Positions 17,553 through 26,532 are shown, counted from the stretch's first letter. The stretch is DNA of 64,000 nucleotides from Cerasicoccus maritimus (GCA_031296935.1 JAVDPD010000014.1:1-64000), one strand, 5' to 3'. The notes: generated from the sequence alone by a model not told the origin. Made by a program: numbers and translations.

Positions 17553-19445
17553 ATGAGTATGATACGCTACCGCTCTGATATCGATGGACTACGCGCAATT
17601 GCGGTCATCCCAGTTGTCTTATATCATCTAAATCCACAATGGGTTCCGGGCGGATACCTCGGTGTAGATGTTTTTTTTGTTATTTCTGGCTACTTGATTT
17701 GCCGAATCATACTTCGTGAAGTGCAGGCTGGTACATTCACATTTAGGAAATTTTGGCTCCGACGTGTTAAGCGACTATTTCCCGTCAGTGCATCGGTCAT
17801 CTCGGTGTCCATGGTCATCGGTTATTTCACCTTGTTTTACGACGAATGGAAATCGATGGCGATCCAGGCAGCGTCATCATTGCTCTGTGCTTCGAACATC
17901 TACTACTGGAAGCACGCGAACAACTACTGGGGAAGCCAAGTGGACGACATGCCTTTCCTCCATACGTGGTCTCTCTCGATCGAAGAACAATTTTATCTTC
18001 TATTTCCGCTATTTCTGTTCCTCATCACCCGTTTCCAAAAACAAAAGTATTTATTTTGGATACTGGTTACTCTTGTCTTTTCATTGTCGCTTTCAATTGT
18101 CACTTCAATACTGGCGAAGAGTGCAAACTTCTATCTACTTCCCACACGCGCGTGGGAATTGCTACTGGGCTGCGCTCTGGCAGCGAGCAGTCTAAAAAAC
18201 AGCAATCCGCAAAAGGTAGGTCATTGGTGGTCCGCTCTAGGCCTTGCCGCTATCTTAGCTTCTTTTACACATGGATGGAACTACCATAGTTACAGTTCTG
18301 TTGGTCAACTGCTAGCCACTATTGGCAGTACATTGCTGATCTGGAAATGTGCGCCAAATGCAGGGCCAGTCGGCAAGCTGCTCTCTGCCCGGCCAATCGT
18401 CTTCATCGGAAAGATTTCGTATTCCCTCTATTTGTGGCACTGGCCTGTAATCATAATCTCCCGCTACATTGATGAATTCAATCCATTAGTTATTTTCTGC
18501 GCGGTGCTTGGCTTGTCGGTCATTTCATACTACTTAATTGAACAACAAACCCGCTACTTGAAAAATAGTGCGTTCGGTTTGGTTTTTGCAGGGGGTGTAG
18601 TCGCACTGATCGCAACGCTGACCATGCCTTTCTACACCAATCGAGATATGATCAATTATAACAAGCCTACATTCTGGTATAGCGTTAGCCTGAACCCACG
18701 CTTGAAAGAAAAAGCCGAATACAACGGACACAATGGCGACTACCGCACGGGCTTGCTACTCGATGATTTACCCGCTGATGGACGGCTCGATATATTGGTG
18801 ATTGGAGACAGTCATTCCGCAATGTATTTGCCTGCAATTAAGAAAGCCGCAGAACTCAATAATATGACTGTTGGTTATTATGGCAGTGGCGATGGGGCCA
18901 GCCCTTTTTTCGTAGAGGGCATGGATAGCGCTAAGCTGCATCCCAAAGACTTTTGGGACCCGAATGTGAGGAAAGAATACGATCAATACCGATTAGACTT
19001 CATTGCAAAATATAACCCGCGAATTATCTTCGTAGGCGGACGCTGGGAGTCGTGGCAAAAAAAGCTCGGAAGTGAGAGCCTAGCCTTTCACGTTGATTCG
19101 CTGATCAATAGACTCGGCGATAGCAAAGTGTATTTCATCACCCAACCTCCTGTCCTTCCATTTGGAACTGATCGTTTTAACTCTGGCCTTCTCGATCATC
19201 CGCGTTGGCGTGGTTTTGAGGAACACAAACATAATACACAGAAACGAAATGATGCTCACGAAACTATTGAAAACATTACTAAACGATATGATAATAGTGA
19301 GCTCATTTCAACCGAGAGCATCTTCCAAACTAATAGCTCAATCCATTATCTGGAAGGTAACGAGATTCTCTACACGGACGACGACCATTTGAGCGTTTAC
19401 GGAGCGTTGAAATGCGTAGAAGTTATTAATAAAGCGCTCAACTAA
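17553..19445 (+). CDS. OafA/YrhL-type membrane acyltransferase with SGNH domain
   Basis: 630 residues. The N-terminal ~340 residues form the acyltransferase-3 multi-helix membrane domain: RSDIDGLRAIAVIPVVLYHL at the start, then GGYLGVDVFFVISGYLI and ISYSLYLWHWPVI. The C-terminal domain is SGNH-hydrolase-like: GDSH at 418-421 (nucleophile Ser420) and DDDHLSVYG near 609-617 with the Asp-x-x-His-type catalytic pair. Such enzymes O-acetylate surface polysaccharide, lipopolysaccharide or peptidoglycan. Composition is AT-rich relative to gltX. It is the first gene of the island behind gltX and stands alone; the acceptor is unknown. Start chosen at MSMIRYRSDIDG. Confidence 0.9.
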   Translation: MSMIRYRSDIDGLRAIAVIPVVLYHLNPQWVPGGYLGVDVFFVISGYLICRIILREVQAGTFTFRKFWLRRVKRLFPVSASVISVSMVIGYFTLFYDEWKSMAIQAASSLLCASNIYYWKHANNYWGSQVDDMPFLHTWSLSIEEQFYLLFPLFLFLITRFQKQKYLFWILVTLVFSLSLSIVTSILAKSANFYLLPTRAWELLLGCALAASSLKNSNPQKVGHWWSALGLAAILASFTHGWNYHSYSSVGQLLATIGSTLLIWKCAPNAGPVGKLLSARPIVFIGKISYSLYLWHWPVIIISRYIDEFNPLVIFCAVLGLSVISYYLIEQQTRYLKNSAFGLVFAGGVVALIATLTMPFYTNRDMINYNKPTFWYSVSLNPRLKEKAEYNGHNGDYRTGLLLDDLPADGRLDILVIGDSHSAMYLPAIKKAAELNNMTVGYYGSGDGASPFFVEGMDSAKLHPKDFWDPNVRKEYDQYRLDFIAKYNPRIIFVGGRWESWQKKLGSESLAFHVDSLINRLGDSKVYFITQPPVLPFGTDRFNSGLLDHPRWRGFEEHKHNTQKRNDAHETIENITKRYDNSELISTESIFQTNSSIHYLEGNEILYTDDDHLSVYGALKCVEVINKALN

Positions 19446-19731
19446 CTGCCTGCGGCCTTATCAGCGCTAAGTAAGCCACAAGTATACGTGCCCATTTCGA
19501 GCGCGGCGCTGGCACATATATATGATTCAAGGCTCCGCCACTATTTCTTGTTCCACGATTGGAAGGCCCCAGTGGGCTTTGTTAAACTTACTTGCAGCAT
19601 AATTTTTCTGGCATCGCCCCAGTAACCAAACGCAGCGGAAAGTCTCACTTTGTCCACCGACGCATTGCCTGTCCGCGCTTTGTGCGGCAAAGTTTTCATG
19701 GGTTCGCGGCCTCAAGCATTGGCTACTGCAA

Positions 19732-19932
19732 ATGGGCCTACGCGTTTTATCCCGCGCTCGAGCCAAGGGCAAAAAGCACCATTCCGTCGTGCGATCACTC
19801 GCCTGCAAGTGGATGCGCATCATCTTCCAATGTTGGAAAACGCGCACGAGCTACTGCGATGAGAACTACTTGGCCACACTCCAGATTCGCACTCCACAAC
19901 TGCACCTGCTCACGGTCAACGCGATTCTATAG
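19732..19932 (+). pseudogene. IS110-family transposase, C-terminal remnant
   Basis: The frame reads ARAKGKKHHSVVRSLACKW, then MRIIFQCWKTRTSYCDENYL. This matches the C-terminal end of IS110/IS116-type transposases, with the GKKHH basic patch and the WxRTxYDExxYL ending. The upstream part of the enzyme is absent or shifted into other frames (about 19592-19735), so this is a decayed fragment. The gap 19446-20100 contains no intact gene. A copy of the island's interspersed repeat begins at its end. Confidence 0.6.
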
Positions 19933-19956
19933 TCTACGTTTGACCCCTTGCTCTGC
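19920..19956 (+). repeat. Interspersed repeat, copy 2
   Basis: GCGATTCTATAGTCTACG plus TTGACCCCTTGCTCTGC and TTTCGG, matching copies 1 and 3. It lies directly after the IS110 remnant, which suggests it may be the end of a mobile element or its target. Confidence 0.8.
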
Positions 19957-20052
19957 TTTCGGTTGTGAATGTCACGTCATTAAAATACCAGAAATCTGTG
20001 TAGCAACAAAGCCATTGGTCCATGCGGTCTACATCACTGTTGGATGAGCATA

Positions 20053-20087
20053 CTGCATGTCGTCACTGAATACAGTGAGCTATGCAG
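20053..20087. repeat. Hairpin at the 3' end of the beta-helix gene
   Basis: CTGCAT/ATGCAG and, inside it, TCACTG/CAGTGA form a two-step stem with an AATA loop. It is followed at 20091-20097 by GTTAAAT, a string of integron R-box form. Without a T-run it is not a clear terminator. It might be a remnant of an attC-like site belonging to the gene at 20101, but the expected second box pairing is not convincing. Confidence 0.5.
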
Positions 20088-20100
20088 GAAGTTAAATTCT

Positions 20101-22704
20101 CTACGGGCTCACCCAACCTTGTCCTTCGACCCAGATTTCAGCGCTGGTAGAGGTTGTGTTGCTGGACAATGTCACCGTTGGAAAATGAATTTCCATATAC
20201 CGGTCAACAGTCGAACCGCCCGGATTATCGAAGTGGTTTCCGCTGATGGTCACAGTAGACCAGGTTGCGTCTGGCTCAATGATCAGAGCGTCCACGTAGT
20301 TTTCTGGTCCAGTTACGTTGACGCCCGAGAACTGGTTATTCTCCACCTGAAAGTAGCCGAGCGCTTGGTCGGCATTGTTGAAAATCGCGTATTGATCCGA
20401 GTCAAGAATCTCGTTGTTGGATATGGTAATGTTTTCTAGGACGCCCATGGAGTCGATGCCCGAGTTTGCTGCTCCGTTTAGCACGTTGTTCGTGATTGCA
20501 ATGTTGCGCGATTCGTTGAGTATTCGGATGCCTCTGCTCTTGCTGTCTATGATCATATTACCGTCGACAACGACGTCGTTGACGGTATGGCCAGAGCGCC
20601 CCAGCAAGGTTATCGCGCCGTGGGCTGAGGTGCTGTGAGCTGCACCGACGACCAAGTTGTCCAGAACCGAAACGTGGCTGACTCCATAGGTCAAATATCG
20701 GGAGCCTTCCGAAACAATATGGATTCCAGAACCCGCGCTGCCTTCGATATAATTACCGTCAATGTCGATATTGTCAGCACCGACGCATGTGATCCCGCGG
20801 CCATGCGATTGGTAGCGCACGTCATTGGCGTAGATCGAGATATCGCTGCAGATGGTCGGGTTGTCTTTGTAAGAAACCACAGCGATCATGTCGTCGCCTG
20901 ATTGTCGAACTCGATTGTTCCAAATACCAATGTTATTAGCGCCCCGAGACAGGTGAATGCCATCTGCCAATGTCCCCCAGATCCAATTATCGAAAATTGA
21001 TCCAGCTGAAGAAGTCAGATTGGTCGAGATGATCCCGACCGAAGCGCTGTCTTCAATATAGCAGCCGCTTATCTCGTAGTTGGTGGCACCCCAAACATGG
21101 ATCGAAGCAGATTGCGGTGTGGATAAACGCTGGTTCGAGTTCGGAGAGATCAAGCGACACCCTCGAACAAAGACATGACTGCCGCTGAGTCGCACTGAGC
21201 TGTTTGCAGGGTCCGTGCCTGCCAACACGCTGATGTATCCATGCCCGAACAGGCTGGCGCCATCAAGCAAGAGATTGGAAGAGTGATTAAAAACACCGGG
21301 TGGTACGTAGAGAGCTTTCCCCTGAGAGTTGGCAGCTGCGATCGCACTATTGATGGCTACTAAATTGTCGGTCATGCCGTCTCCAACAGCACCGTAGGCG
21401 GTGATGTCGATGGCTGTACTAATATCGGCTGCTGAAGGCGGCGTGTCTCTGAGTAGAATGATGTCGTCGAAGTAAGAAGTCGTGTTGCCGCGAAGGTAAA
21501 CCCGGCTAAAGCTGTTAAAGCTGCTATCGACAGTCTGGGCGATCGGTTGGCCGTTGATGCGAAGATAGAGTGTACTGCTACTGGCATCCCAGCTTAGCTC
21601 GATCAGCGCCATCGGAGCAGTGGTAGCATTGTGGCTGCTGGCGGTGGGGGTCGTCAGCTGTGACCCTTTATCCGACCAAGCTGGCTCAGCGCTCAGCGAG
21701 AACTTGCGGATGCTAACATAGCCCTCGCCATTTGCCTGGCCGCTGGTCGCCGAGTCCCATAGCACTCCGTAGCCTTCTTCGCCATCTGCATTGAGGACGC
21801 AAGCATAGAGGCCTCTCTGCCAGGTGCTGTGGCTGGCTCTGAACCGGAGCGTCCAGTTGCTCGTCACTGTAGAACCAAGTTCAGCACGGACCACACCGTT
21901 GTTGAGGGCGAGGTATGGAACAACCGCCAAGGATGCATTGGCGCTGTTCAAGCTTGGGCTCGATCCACTTACACTTGACCAATTGTCCAGATTTACCATC
22001 GGGTCCTCGAAGCTGGTCTGAAACCTCAAATTGTCGAAATATGAACTGGTGTTCCCGCGGAGGTAGATGCGTCGGAAGCTCGAATGGCTGGTGTCGACAG
22101 TCTGAGCAATAAGCTGGTCATTGACTCTGAGAGAAATGCTTCCAGTGGATGCTTCCCAGCTAAGTTCGAACTCGGCCATCGGTGTGCTGATTGCTCCATG
22201 ACCGCTGCCTGTCGGGGTCGTTAGTTCGGAGCCCTTGTCACTCCATTGTGGCTGAGTGGTGAGCGAGAACTTGCGGATGCTGACCACACCTTCACCATTC
22301 ACCTGGCCGCTGTTGGATGAGTTCCATAGAACGCCGTATCCTTCCGTTCCAGAAGCATTCAGCACGGCAGCGTAAAGACCGCGTTGCCAGGTACTGTGGC
22401 TTGCGCTGAAGCGTAGCGTCCAGTCTCCGGACACGGTGTAGGGTAGCTCGACATAGGCGACACCATTATTGAGGACCATATAAGGGATCTCGCTAAGTGC
22501 CAGATTCGCACTGCTTTGGCCAGGGCTGGAACCGTTGACTGAGATCCAGCCCGAAAGATCGTCCATTGTGTCCTTATGCAATTCACCATTGGCTGTTATT
22601 GCCAAGACAGTTGAAATCACAAAAAAGGAAAATATCGACTGTAAACTTTTCCTGTTATGATACACCTCAAGAGTAAGTGAGGCGACGAGATTAATAGGGC
22701 GCAT
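20101..22704 (-). CDS. Secreted right-handed beta-helix protein with duplicated N-terminal domain
   Basis: 867 residues. A signal peptide is likely (hydrophobic SIFSFFVISTVLAITANG near residues 23-40). Two homologous ~180-residue domains follow (about 45-215 and 225-400), each with SGSSPxxxSAN, LNNGVxxxEL, WTLRFxASHSTWQRGLYA and YLRGNTxSYFD. These look like concanavalin/LamG-type sandwich modules. The rest begins IDITAYGAVGDGMTDNLVAIN, the N-terminal motif of Pectate_lyase_3 (polygalacturonase-like) proteins, and continues with NNxI/xISxN ladders of a parallel beta-helix. Likely an exported polysaccharide-binding or -cleaving protein. GTTATAA-type boxes upstream (22832-22838) and downstream (20091-20097) hint that it too could be a cassette. 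Confidence 0.8.
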   Translation of the reverse strand: MRPINLVASLTLEVYHNRKSLQSIFSFFVISTVLAITANGELHKDTMDDLSGWISVNGSSPGQSSANLALSEIPYMVLNNGVAYVELPYTVSGDWTLRFSASHSTWQRGLYAAVLNASGTEGYGVLWNSSNSGQVNGEGVVSIRKFSLTTQPQWSDKGSELTTPTGSGHGAISTPMAEFELSWEASTGSISLRVNDQLIAQTVDTSHSSFRRIYLRGNTSSYFDNLRFQTSFEDPMVNLDNWSSVSGSSPSLNSANASLAVVPYLALNNGVVRAELGSTVTSNWTLRFRASHSTWQRGLYACVLNADGEEGYGVLWDSATSGQANGEGYVSIRKFSLSAEPAWSDKGSQLTTPTASSHNATTAPMALIELSWDASSSTLYLRINGQPIAQTVDSSFNSFSRVYLRGNTTSYFDDIILLRDTPPSAADISTAIDITAYGAVGDGMTDNLVAINSAIAAANSQGKALYVPPGVFNHSSNLLLDGASLFGHGYISVLAGTDPANSSVRLSGSHVFVRGCRLISPNSNQRLSTPQSASIHVWGATNYEISGCYIEDSASVGIISTNLTSSAGSIFDNWIWGTLADGIHLSRGANNIGIWNNRVRQSGDDMIAVVSYKDNPTICSDISIYANDVRYQSHGRGITCVGADNIDIDGNYIEGSAGSGIHIVSEGSRYLTYGVSHVSVLDNLVVGAAHSTSAHGAITLLGRSGHTVNDVVVDGNMIIDSKSRGIRILNESRNIAITNNVLNGAANSGIDSMGVLENITISNNEILDSDQYAIFNNADQALGYFQVENNQFSGVNVTGPENYVDALIIEPDATWSTVTISGNHFDNPGGSTVDRYMEIHFPTVTLSSNTTSTSAEIWVEGQGWVSP

Positions 22705-22890
22705 GGGGTGCTGTGGGGTTGAGGGTAATTGCGCAACGTGACTGTTGAACGTTTCAAATAATACTCAACCGGATCAGCACTAGCCATTTTTTTTGCATGC
22801 TGCATGCTGCTTTATTCTTTTCAATGCAGGCTTATAACAATGGCATAAAATTGTTCTATATTATTTAGTCTCCCCTTAAGGATGGCAAAT

Positions 22891-23337
22891 TTAGGCTAGG
22901 TTTAGTTTTGTTCGCTGGTTGGGAGAGCTTGGCTCCGTTAGCAGGAGTTCCCAGATTCGTTGGATGAGTTGCCAAAGAACCTCGTTTATCCATAATTTGA
23001 GGTTCCATGCGGCTGCTGCGAGGGTGAGGTTGATGGCGGCGCCTTTTGCTCCTTTGAGGAAGCAACGCGCCATGCGGAAGTCGCTCTTGAGGTGCCCGAT
23101 GACCGGCTCGTCGGACAGGTTTTCCAGTTGCTTGAGCAGCAGCAAACCCGCCATCAAACGCGTCGGCAAAGCCGGGCTGCCGATGTCCGAATACAGGTGC
23201 TCGAAGCCCCTTTCCAGCGTAGCCCAGTCGATCCGATTGGCAGCCTGATAAAGGGCGTGACGCTGATCCAGCATATGCTCCAAATCCTGATGGAATAATT
23301 GAGGTTCCTCTTGAAGGCGCTTTTTCGGCTTCATCAA
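22891..23337 (-). pseudogene. Internally deleted IS5-family transposase
   Basis: 148 residues instead of the usual 320-450. The N-terminal part (ALYQAANRIDWATLERGFEHLY, RLMAGLLLLKQLENLSDEPVI) is the DUF772 start of IS5-group transposases. It joins directly to GHLKSDFRMARCFLKGAKG, which belongs to the extreme C-terminus of such enzymes. The entire catalytic middle with the DDE residues has been removed in frame, so the product cannot transpose by itself but could act on or repress related elements. It lies between the beta-helix gene and the cassette array. Confidence 0.8.
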
Positions 23338-23450
23338 AGGACCAGATTTTCAGAGTTTAACTCGTTTTACTGGTCATAATAGTGGCCGCATCCAAGAGAT
23401 AGGTCACTGATAGTCAGATAGATGGTGCGTTTTTCAGGGGCGACTACCTT

Positions 23451-23497
23451 CGTATTTGTTGGGCGATTCTATAGTCTACGTTTGACCCCATGCTCTG
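23451..23497 (+). repeat. Interspersed repeat, copy 3
   Basis: CCTTCGTATTT, then GCGATTCTATAGTCTACG and TTGACCCCATGCTCTGC. The last part is repeated twice more in tandem up to about 23530 (CCATGCTCTGCTT units). It joins directly to the 3' end of the first intron fragment. Confidence 0.8.
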
Positions 23498-23529
23498 CTT
23501 CCATGCTCTGCTTTGACCCCATGCTCTGC

Positions 23530-23605
23530 TTTCGGAACCGCCGTGATGCGGACTCGTATCTCAGGTGGTGTGAGAGCTGGGAGTCAATGCATCTCGCTAC
23601 TCGAT
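23530..23605 (+). mobile_element. Group IIC intron fragment 1 (domains V-VI only)
   Basis: Starts TTCGGAACCGCC and contains a domain V hairpin (ACCGCC ... GGTGGT) and a domain VI hairpin with a bulged A before the final CTCGAT. It aligns closely with the 3' ends of the copies at 25501-26156 and 26533-27198. All upstream domains are lost. The base after it (23606) begins TCGCT, which completes a GTTCGCT integron box if the usual TTGT 5' exon stood before the intron. It sits just past the sulfatase stop codon, on the opposite strand. Confidence 0.8.
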
Positions 23606-23641
23606 TCGCTTTGGGGCGTGGAATCTGGAAGCACCCTAGAT

Positions 23642-25387
23642 CTAGTGGCCTCCACCCCTCTTGCTGTTTTTGATCAGTTGTTTGAGCGGATCATAACCCT
23701 CCGGCACGGGAATCACCCCGTTGTCTTTCTCGTATTGTGCATACGCCTCGATCAGTTCCTTAACAAGTTCCGGGTTTTCATCAGCCAAGTTGTTCACTTC
23801 ACCGGGATCTTTGGTGATGTCGTAGAGTTCCCACTCTCCAGTGCCTTTGGGTGGCGGGTTCTTTGACAGTTTGTAATTGTCCCTGAAGACGGCGCTACTG
23901 CCTGCCAGTTCATATCCGATTGTAGAACCCGGTGCATGCACCGTCTCTTTCTTTCCGGTCAAAAATCCCCAGGCACTCGTGCCGCTTGGGAGATAAATCT
24001 CACGTCCGTTGTATAGGGAACTCGGTTTTTCCACGCCGACCATCTCAAGCACGGTTGGGTAAACGTCCTTCACAAAGGCGAAAACATCGCTCCTCCGGTT
24101 GGCAGGAATCTTTCCGGGGAATCGGGCAATAAACGGAACCCGCAGTCCACCTTCTGTAGAGAAGGTTTTGAAATAACTGTGGGGGGAATTCGCGGCATTT
24201 GCCCAACCAGGGCCGTAGTCCGCGTATGAACCTTTCTGCCCCATCTTAGAATAGTCGCCATTGTAGTCCTCCAGGTAGGTGTAGGGATAATTTTTCTCAT
24301 ACCACGGGCGATACGCCGGATTCATGGAGAGCAGGTTCGGGTCCGCTCCATTGTCAGCCATGAAAATCACTAGAGTATTGTCAAGTTCACCTATCTTCTC
24401 GAGGTAAGTGAGAAGCTTGCCTATGTTGTGGTCCATATTGTCCAGCATACCGGCGTAGGTCTGCATACGGCGGGCGTTGAAGCGTTTTTCTTCGTCAGAC
24501 AGAGCATCCCAATCTGGAACCTTCCAGTCCTCAACCGTCGTTTTGTTCAGCTCCTCGTCCAGTACTGTCGAGGCGGGAACGATACCCTGCATGATCTGCC
24601 TCTCCAGGCGCTGTCGGCGGAGAGCAGTCCAACCGTCGTCGTAGACCCCGTCATACTTGTCGATGAATTCCTTTGGAGCCTGATGCGGGTAGTGCACCGC
24701 TTGGTAGCCGAGCCAAACGAGGAAAGGTTTGTCCTCGTCCCGATCTGTCTCGATGTAGTCGATAATCTTCTGGGTCCAGAAATCGGATGAGAACGGTTTT
24801 TCTTCAGGCAAGCTGACCAATTCATGGTCTTCAAAGTAGTGGACTCGTTCGTACATCGGGGCATAAGGCGACTCGATCCAGTTGTCAGCGCCGCTTTCTG
24901 CAAGCGCAAAGGAGCGCCTGAACCCACGCGCCGCTGGGATTGATTCGGGGGTGCCGCCAAGGTGCCACTTACCCGCCATGTAAGTGTTGTAGCCTGAATC
25001 ACGCAAAATCGTCGCGATCGAAACGACGCTGTTGTTCAGATGTCCTTCGTAGCCAGGTTGGTCGAACTGATTGTCCGCCATGATTTCGTGCATGTTGCCG
25101 AGGCCGGCCCGGTGGTTGTCGACTCCACTGATGAGCATTGTCCGTGTCGGCGAACAAGTCGCTCCGACGTGAAAATTCGTCAGGCTGATTCCTTCGCGCG
25201 CAAGCCGGTCGATATTGGGAGTTTTGATCTCGCTGCCAAAGGCTCCAATATCGCCATATCCCATGTCGTCGGCAATCAGGATGACGACATTTGGCGGCTT
25301 ACCGTTCTCCTCCGCGAAAGAAGGTGAAGTGAAGATGGAGGCCGCAATATAGATCGTGAGGAGTAGGGGCTTGTGTGTTTTATTCAT
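23642..25387 (-). CDS. Secreted type I sulfatase (arylsulfatase), in an integron cassette
   Basis: 581 residues with a signal peptide (hydrophobic LLLTIYIAASIFTSPSFA, cleavage near residue 25). Hydrolyses sulfate esters, probably of sulfated polysaccharide, after export. Active-site features: NVVILIADDMGYGD with the metal-binding Asp-Asp (40-41) and the formylglycine signature C-S-P-T-R (Cys78-Arg82), needing an anaerobic-type or FGE maturase encoded elsewhere. GKWHLG and the C-terminal LYDITKDPGEVNNLA are typical. The gene is framed by matching cassette boxes: GTTCGCT upstream (25472-25466) and AGCGAA followed by an intron downstream (23611-23606). The cassette is thus about 1.87 kb, large for an integron. 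Start chosen at MNKTHK. Confidence 0.93.
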   Translation of the reverse strand: MNKTHKPLLLTIYIAASIFTSPSFAEENGKPPNVVILIADDMGYGDIGAFGSEIKTPNIDRLAREGISLTNFHVGATCSPTRTMLISGVDNHRAGLGNMHEIMADNQFDQPGYEGHLNNSVVSIATILRDSGYNTYMAGKWHLGGTPESIPAARGFRRSFALAESGADNWIESPYAPMYERVHYFEDHELVSLPEEKPFSSDFWTQKIIDYIETDRDEDKPFLVWLGYQAVHYPHQAPKEFIDKYDGVYDDGWTALRRQRLERQIMQGIVPASTVLDEELNKTTVEDWKVPDWDALSDEEKRFNARRMQTYAGMLDNMDHNIGKLLTYLEKIGELDNTLVIFMADNGADPNLLSMNPAYRPWYEKNYPYTYLEDYNGDYSKMGQKGSYADYGPGWANAANSPHSYFKTFSTEGGLRVPFIARFPGKIPANRRSDVFAFVKDVYPTVLEMVGVEKPSSLYNGREIYLPSGTSAWGFLTGKKETVHAPGSTIGYELAGSSAVFRDNYKLSKNPPPKGTGEWELYDITKDPGEVNNLADENPELVKELIEAYAQYEKDNGVIPVPEGYDPLKQLIKNSKRGGGH

Positions 25388-25465
25388 CGTATTTGACTGA
25401 AGGAAGAGGGGTATCAGTTGGAAAATGTTAGGATGGTGGCATCGAATTTGGGAAGCAATTTTCTT

Positions 25466-25500
25466 AGCGAACGCTAAAGCCAAGTGTGGAAATACGCTAG
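25466..25500 (-). other. Remnant of attC between sulfatase and 98-residue-protein cassettes
   Basis: AGCGAAC (25466-25472) is the reverse complement of an R' box GTTCGCT that opens the sulfatase cassette. The following bases (CTAAAGCCAAGTGTGG) are the start of the attC stem. The site is broken by the truncated intron copy 2; its other end, TGGCT, resumes at 26157. Confidence 0.65.
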
Positions 25501-26156
25501 CATTTTCATCATCTGCGCTACGCCGATGACTTCCTCATCATGACCAAAACACGGGCCGAAGCGCTCGCGGTCATGGCGAAAGTCACCGAGCTGCTCGAAG
25601 CGCGCCTCAAGCTGATCGTCAACCAAGACAAAAGCAAAGTGGCTCCCTTGAAGGAATGCTCCTTCCTGGGCTTCCAAATCAACCGGAAGAAAATCCGGCG
25701 CACCGACCAAGCGATACAACGGTTCAAAACGCGGATCAAGGACATCACCGCCCGCAGTCGTGGCGGCTCAATGTGGCAACGCCTCAACGAGCTGCGCCAG
25801 TGCGCGGTCGGCTGGTTCCATTACTTCAAAATAGGCCTAGCCTATGCTGAAGCTCTCCGTCTGGACCAATGGATGCGCCGAAGGGTGCGCCTGTGCTTCT
25901 GGAAGAACTGGAAGTGGGCCCGAACGCGTAGGCCTCTGGCGCTTGTCCCGAAACTCACTGGTCTGCCAAGCCCTCAACGACCAACACCTCAAAAACCAAG
26001 GCGTCCCGTCTCTGCGGGACCTCTGGGTCGTCTTCAAATACGGCGAGAAGGCCAAAACCTAATCGCCGGTCACTGTCTCTTCGGAACCGCCGTGATACGG
26101 ACCCGTATGTCCGGTGGTGTGAGAGCGGGGGGAGTCAATGCCCCTCGCTACTCGAT
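25501..26156 (+). mobile_element. Group IIC intron copy 2, 5'-truncated
   Basis: Begins inside the reverse-transcriptase gene and runs to the intron 3' end. Domain V (ACCGCCGTGATACGG...GTCCGGTGGT) and domain VI with a bulged A before CTCGAT are intact. Domains I-III and the N-terminal half of the intron protein are missing. The 3' exon starts TGGCT, so TTGT plus TGGCT would restore the R'' box of the neighbouring cassette (GTTGGCT, reverse complement AGCCAAC). The intron is on the strand opposite to the cassette genes, as expected of IIC-attC introns. Confidence 0.85.
25510..26062 (+). pseudogene. Group II intron reverse transcriptase/maturase, C-terminal fragment
   Basis: The frame opens with HLRYADDFLIMTKTRAEA, the catalytic YADD of the reverse transcriptase, preceded immediately by a stop codon (25498-25500) and foreign sequence. 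Then come SFLGFQINRKKI and the maturase (domain X) segment LDQWMRRRVRLCFWKNWKWARTR. A +1 frameshift near 25930 moves the C-terminus into another frame, where QALNDQHLKNQGVPSLRDLW and KYGEKAKT* continue. N-terminus lost and frame broken: non-functional. Confidence 0.9.
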
Positions 26157-26163
26157 TGGCTCT

Positions 26164-26460
26164 TCATTTTTGGAGCATTTCATCTAATTGGTCGAGGCAA
26201 TAACGCTTGCCACCTACGTCAAACGAAACCCCTTCTGTGATATCATACTGCTTGAGCACAGCAACTGCCTCGATTAGAATTCTGTTTGTTGCGTTCGGTG
26301 ATTCATAGCTCAGGTCAACATTCCAACCGCTATTTCCCGTTCCAGATCCAGAGACATCTCCGTATCCTTCAATTCTTTCAAAGATTCCATCTTCTATTTT
26401 GTCCAACCCACACGGTAATGGCTCAGTCCCGTAGATGAATATGTAAAGGTCTTCTTTCAT
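26164..26460 (-). CDS. Cassette protein, 98 residues, unknown
   Basis: Starts MKEDLYIFIYGTEPLPCGL and looks like a small alpha/beta protein: strand, ERIEGYGDVSGSG loop, NVDLSYES strand, helix, DVGGKRYCLDQLDEML end. No family recognised; small acidic proteins of this size are often immunity proteins, which would suit the colicin-immunity-like gene in the same array, but this is a guess. The ATG is 10 bases after the cassette opening box GTTGGCT (26476-26470) and the stop is followed at once by AGCCAA, the matching R'' box. It therefore fills its cassette exactly. Confidence 0.75.
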   Translation of the reverse strand: MKEDLYIFIYGTEPLPCGLDKIEDGIFERIEGYGDVSGSGTGNSGWNVDLSYESPNATNRILIEAVAVLKQYDITEGVSFDVGGKRYCLDQLDEMLQK

Positions 26461-26469
26461 TCAGTTCTT

Positions 26470-26532
26470 AGCCAACGCCAAGCTTTCACATGGACGGTAG
26501 CGCAGCTACCGGAATTGTGAACAGCGTCTTGT
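26470..26532 (-). other. attC site, split by a group IIC intron
   Basis: Read on the minus strand the site begins with TCATAAC (its last bases at 27199-27204, beyond the intron). It continues ACAAGACGCTGTTCACA, a GGTAGC/GCTACC hairpin, TGTGAAAGCTTGGC, and ends in GTTGGCT (26476-26470). The two halves TGTTCACA and TGTGAAAGC pair imperfectly, as in attC. The intron is inserted after TTGT (plus strand). Confidence 0.8.

Noticed and set aside
20001..20097. Bona fide attC after the beta-helix gene
   Set aside because: R-box-like ends exist but inner arms do not pair with them; kept only as a possibility.
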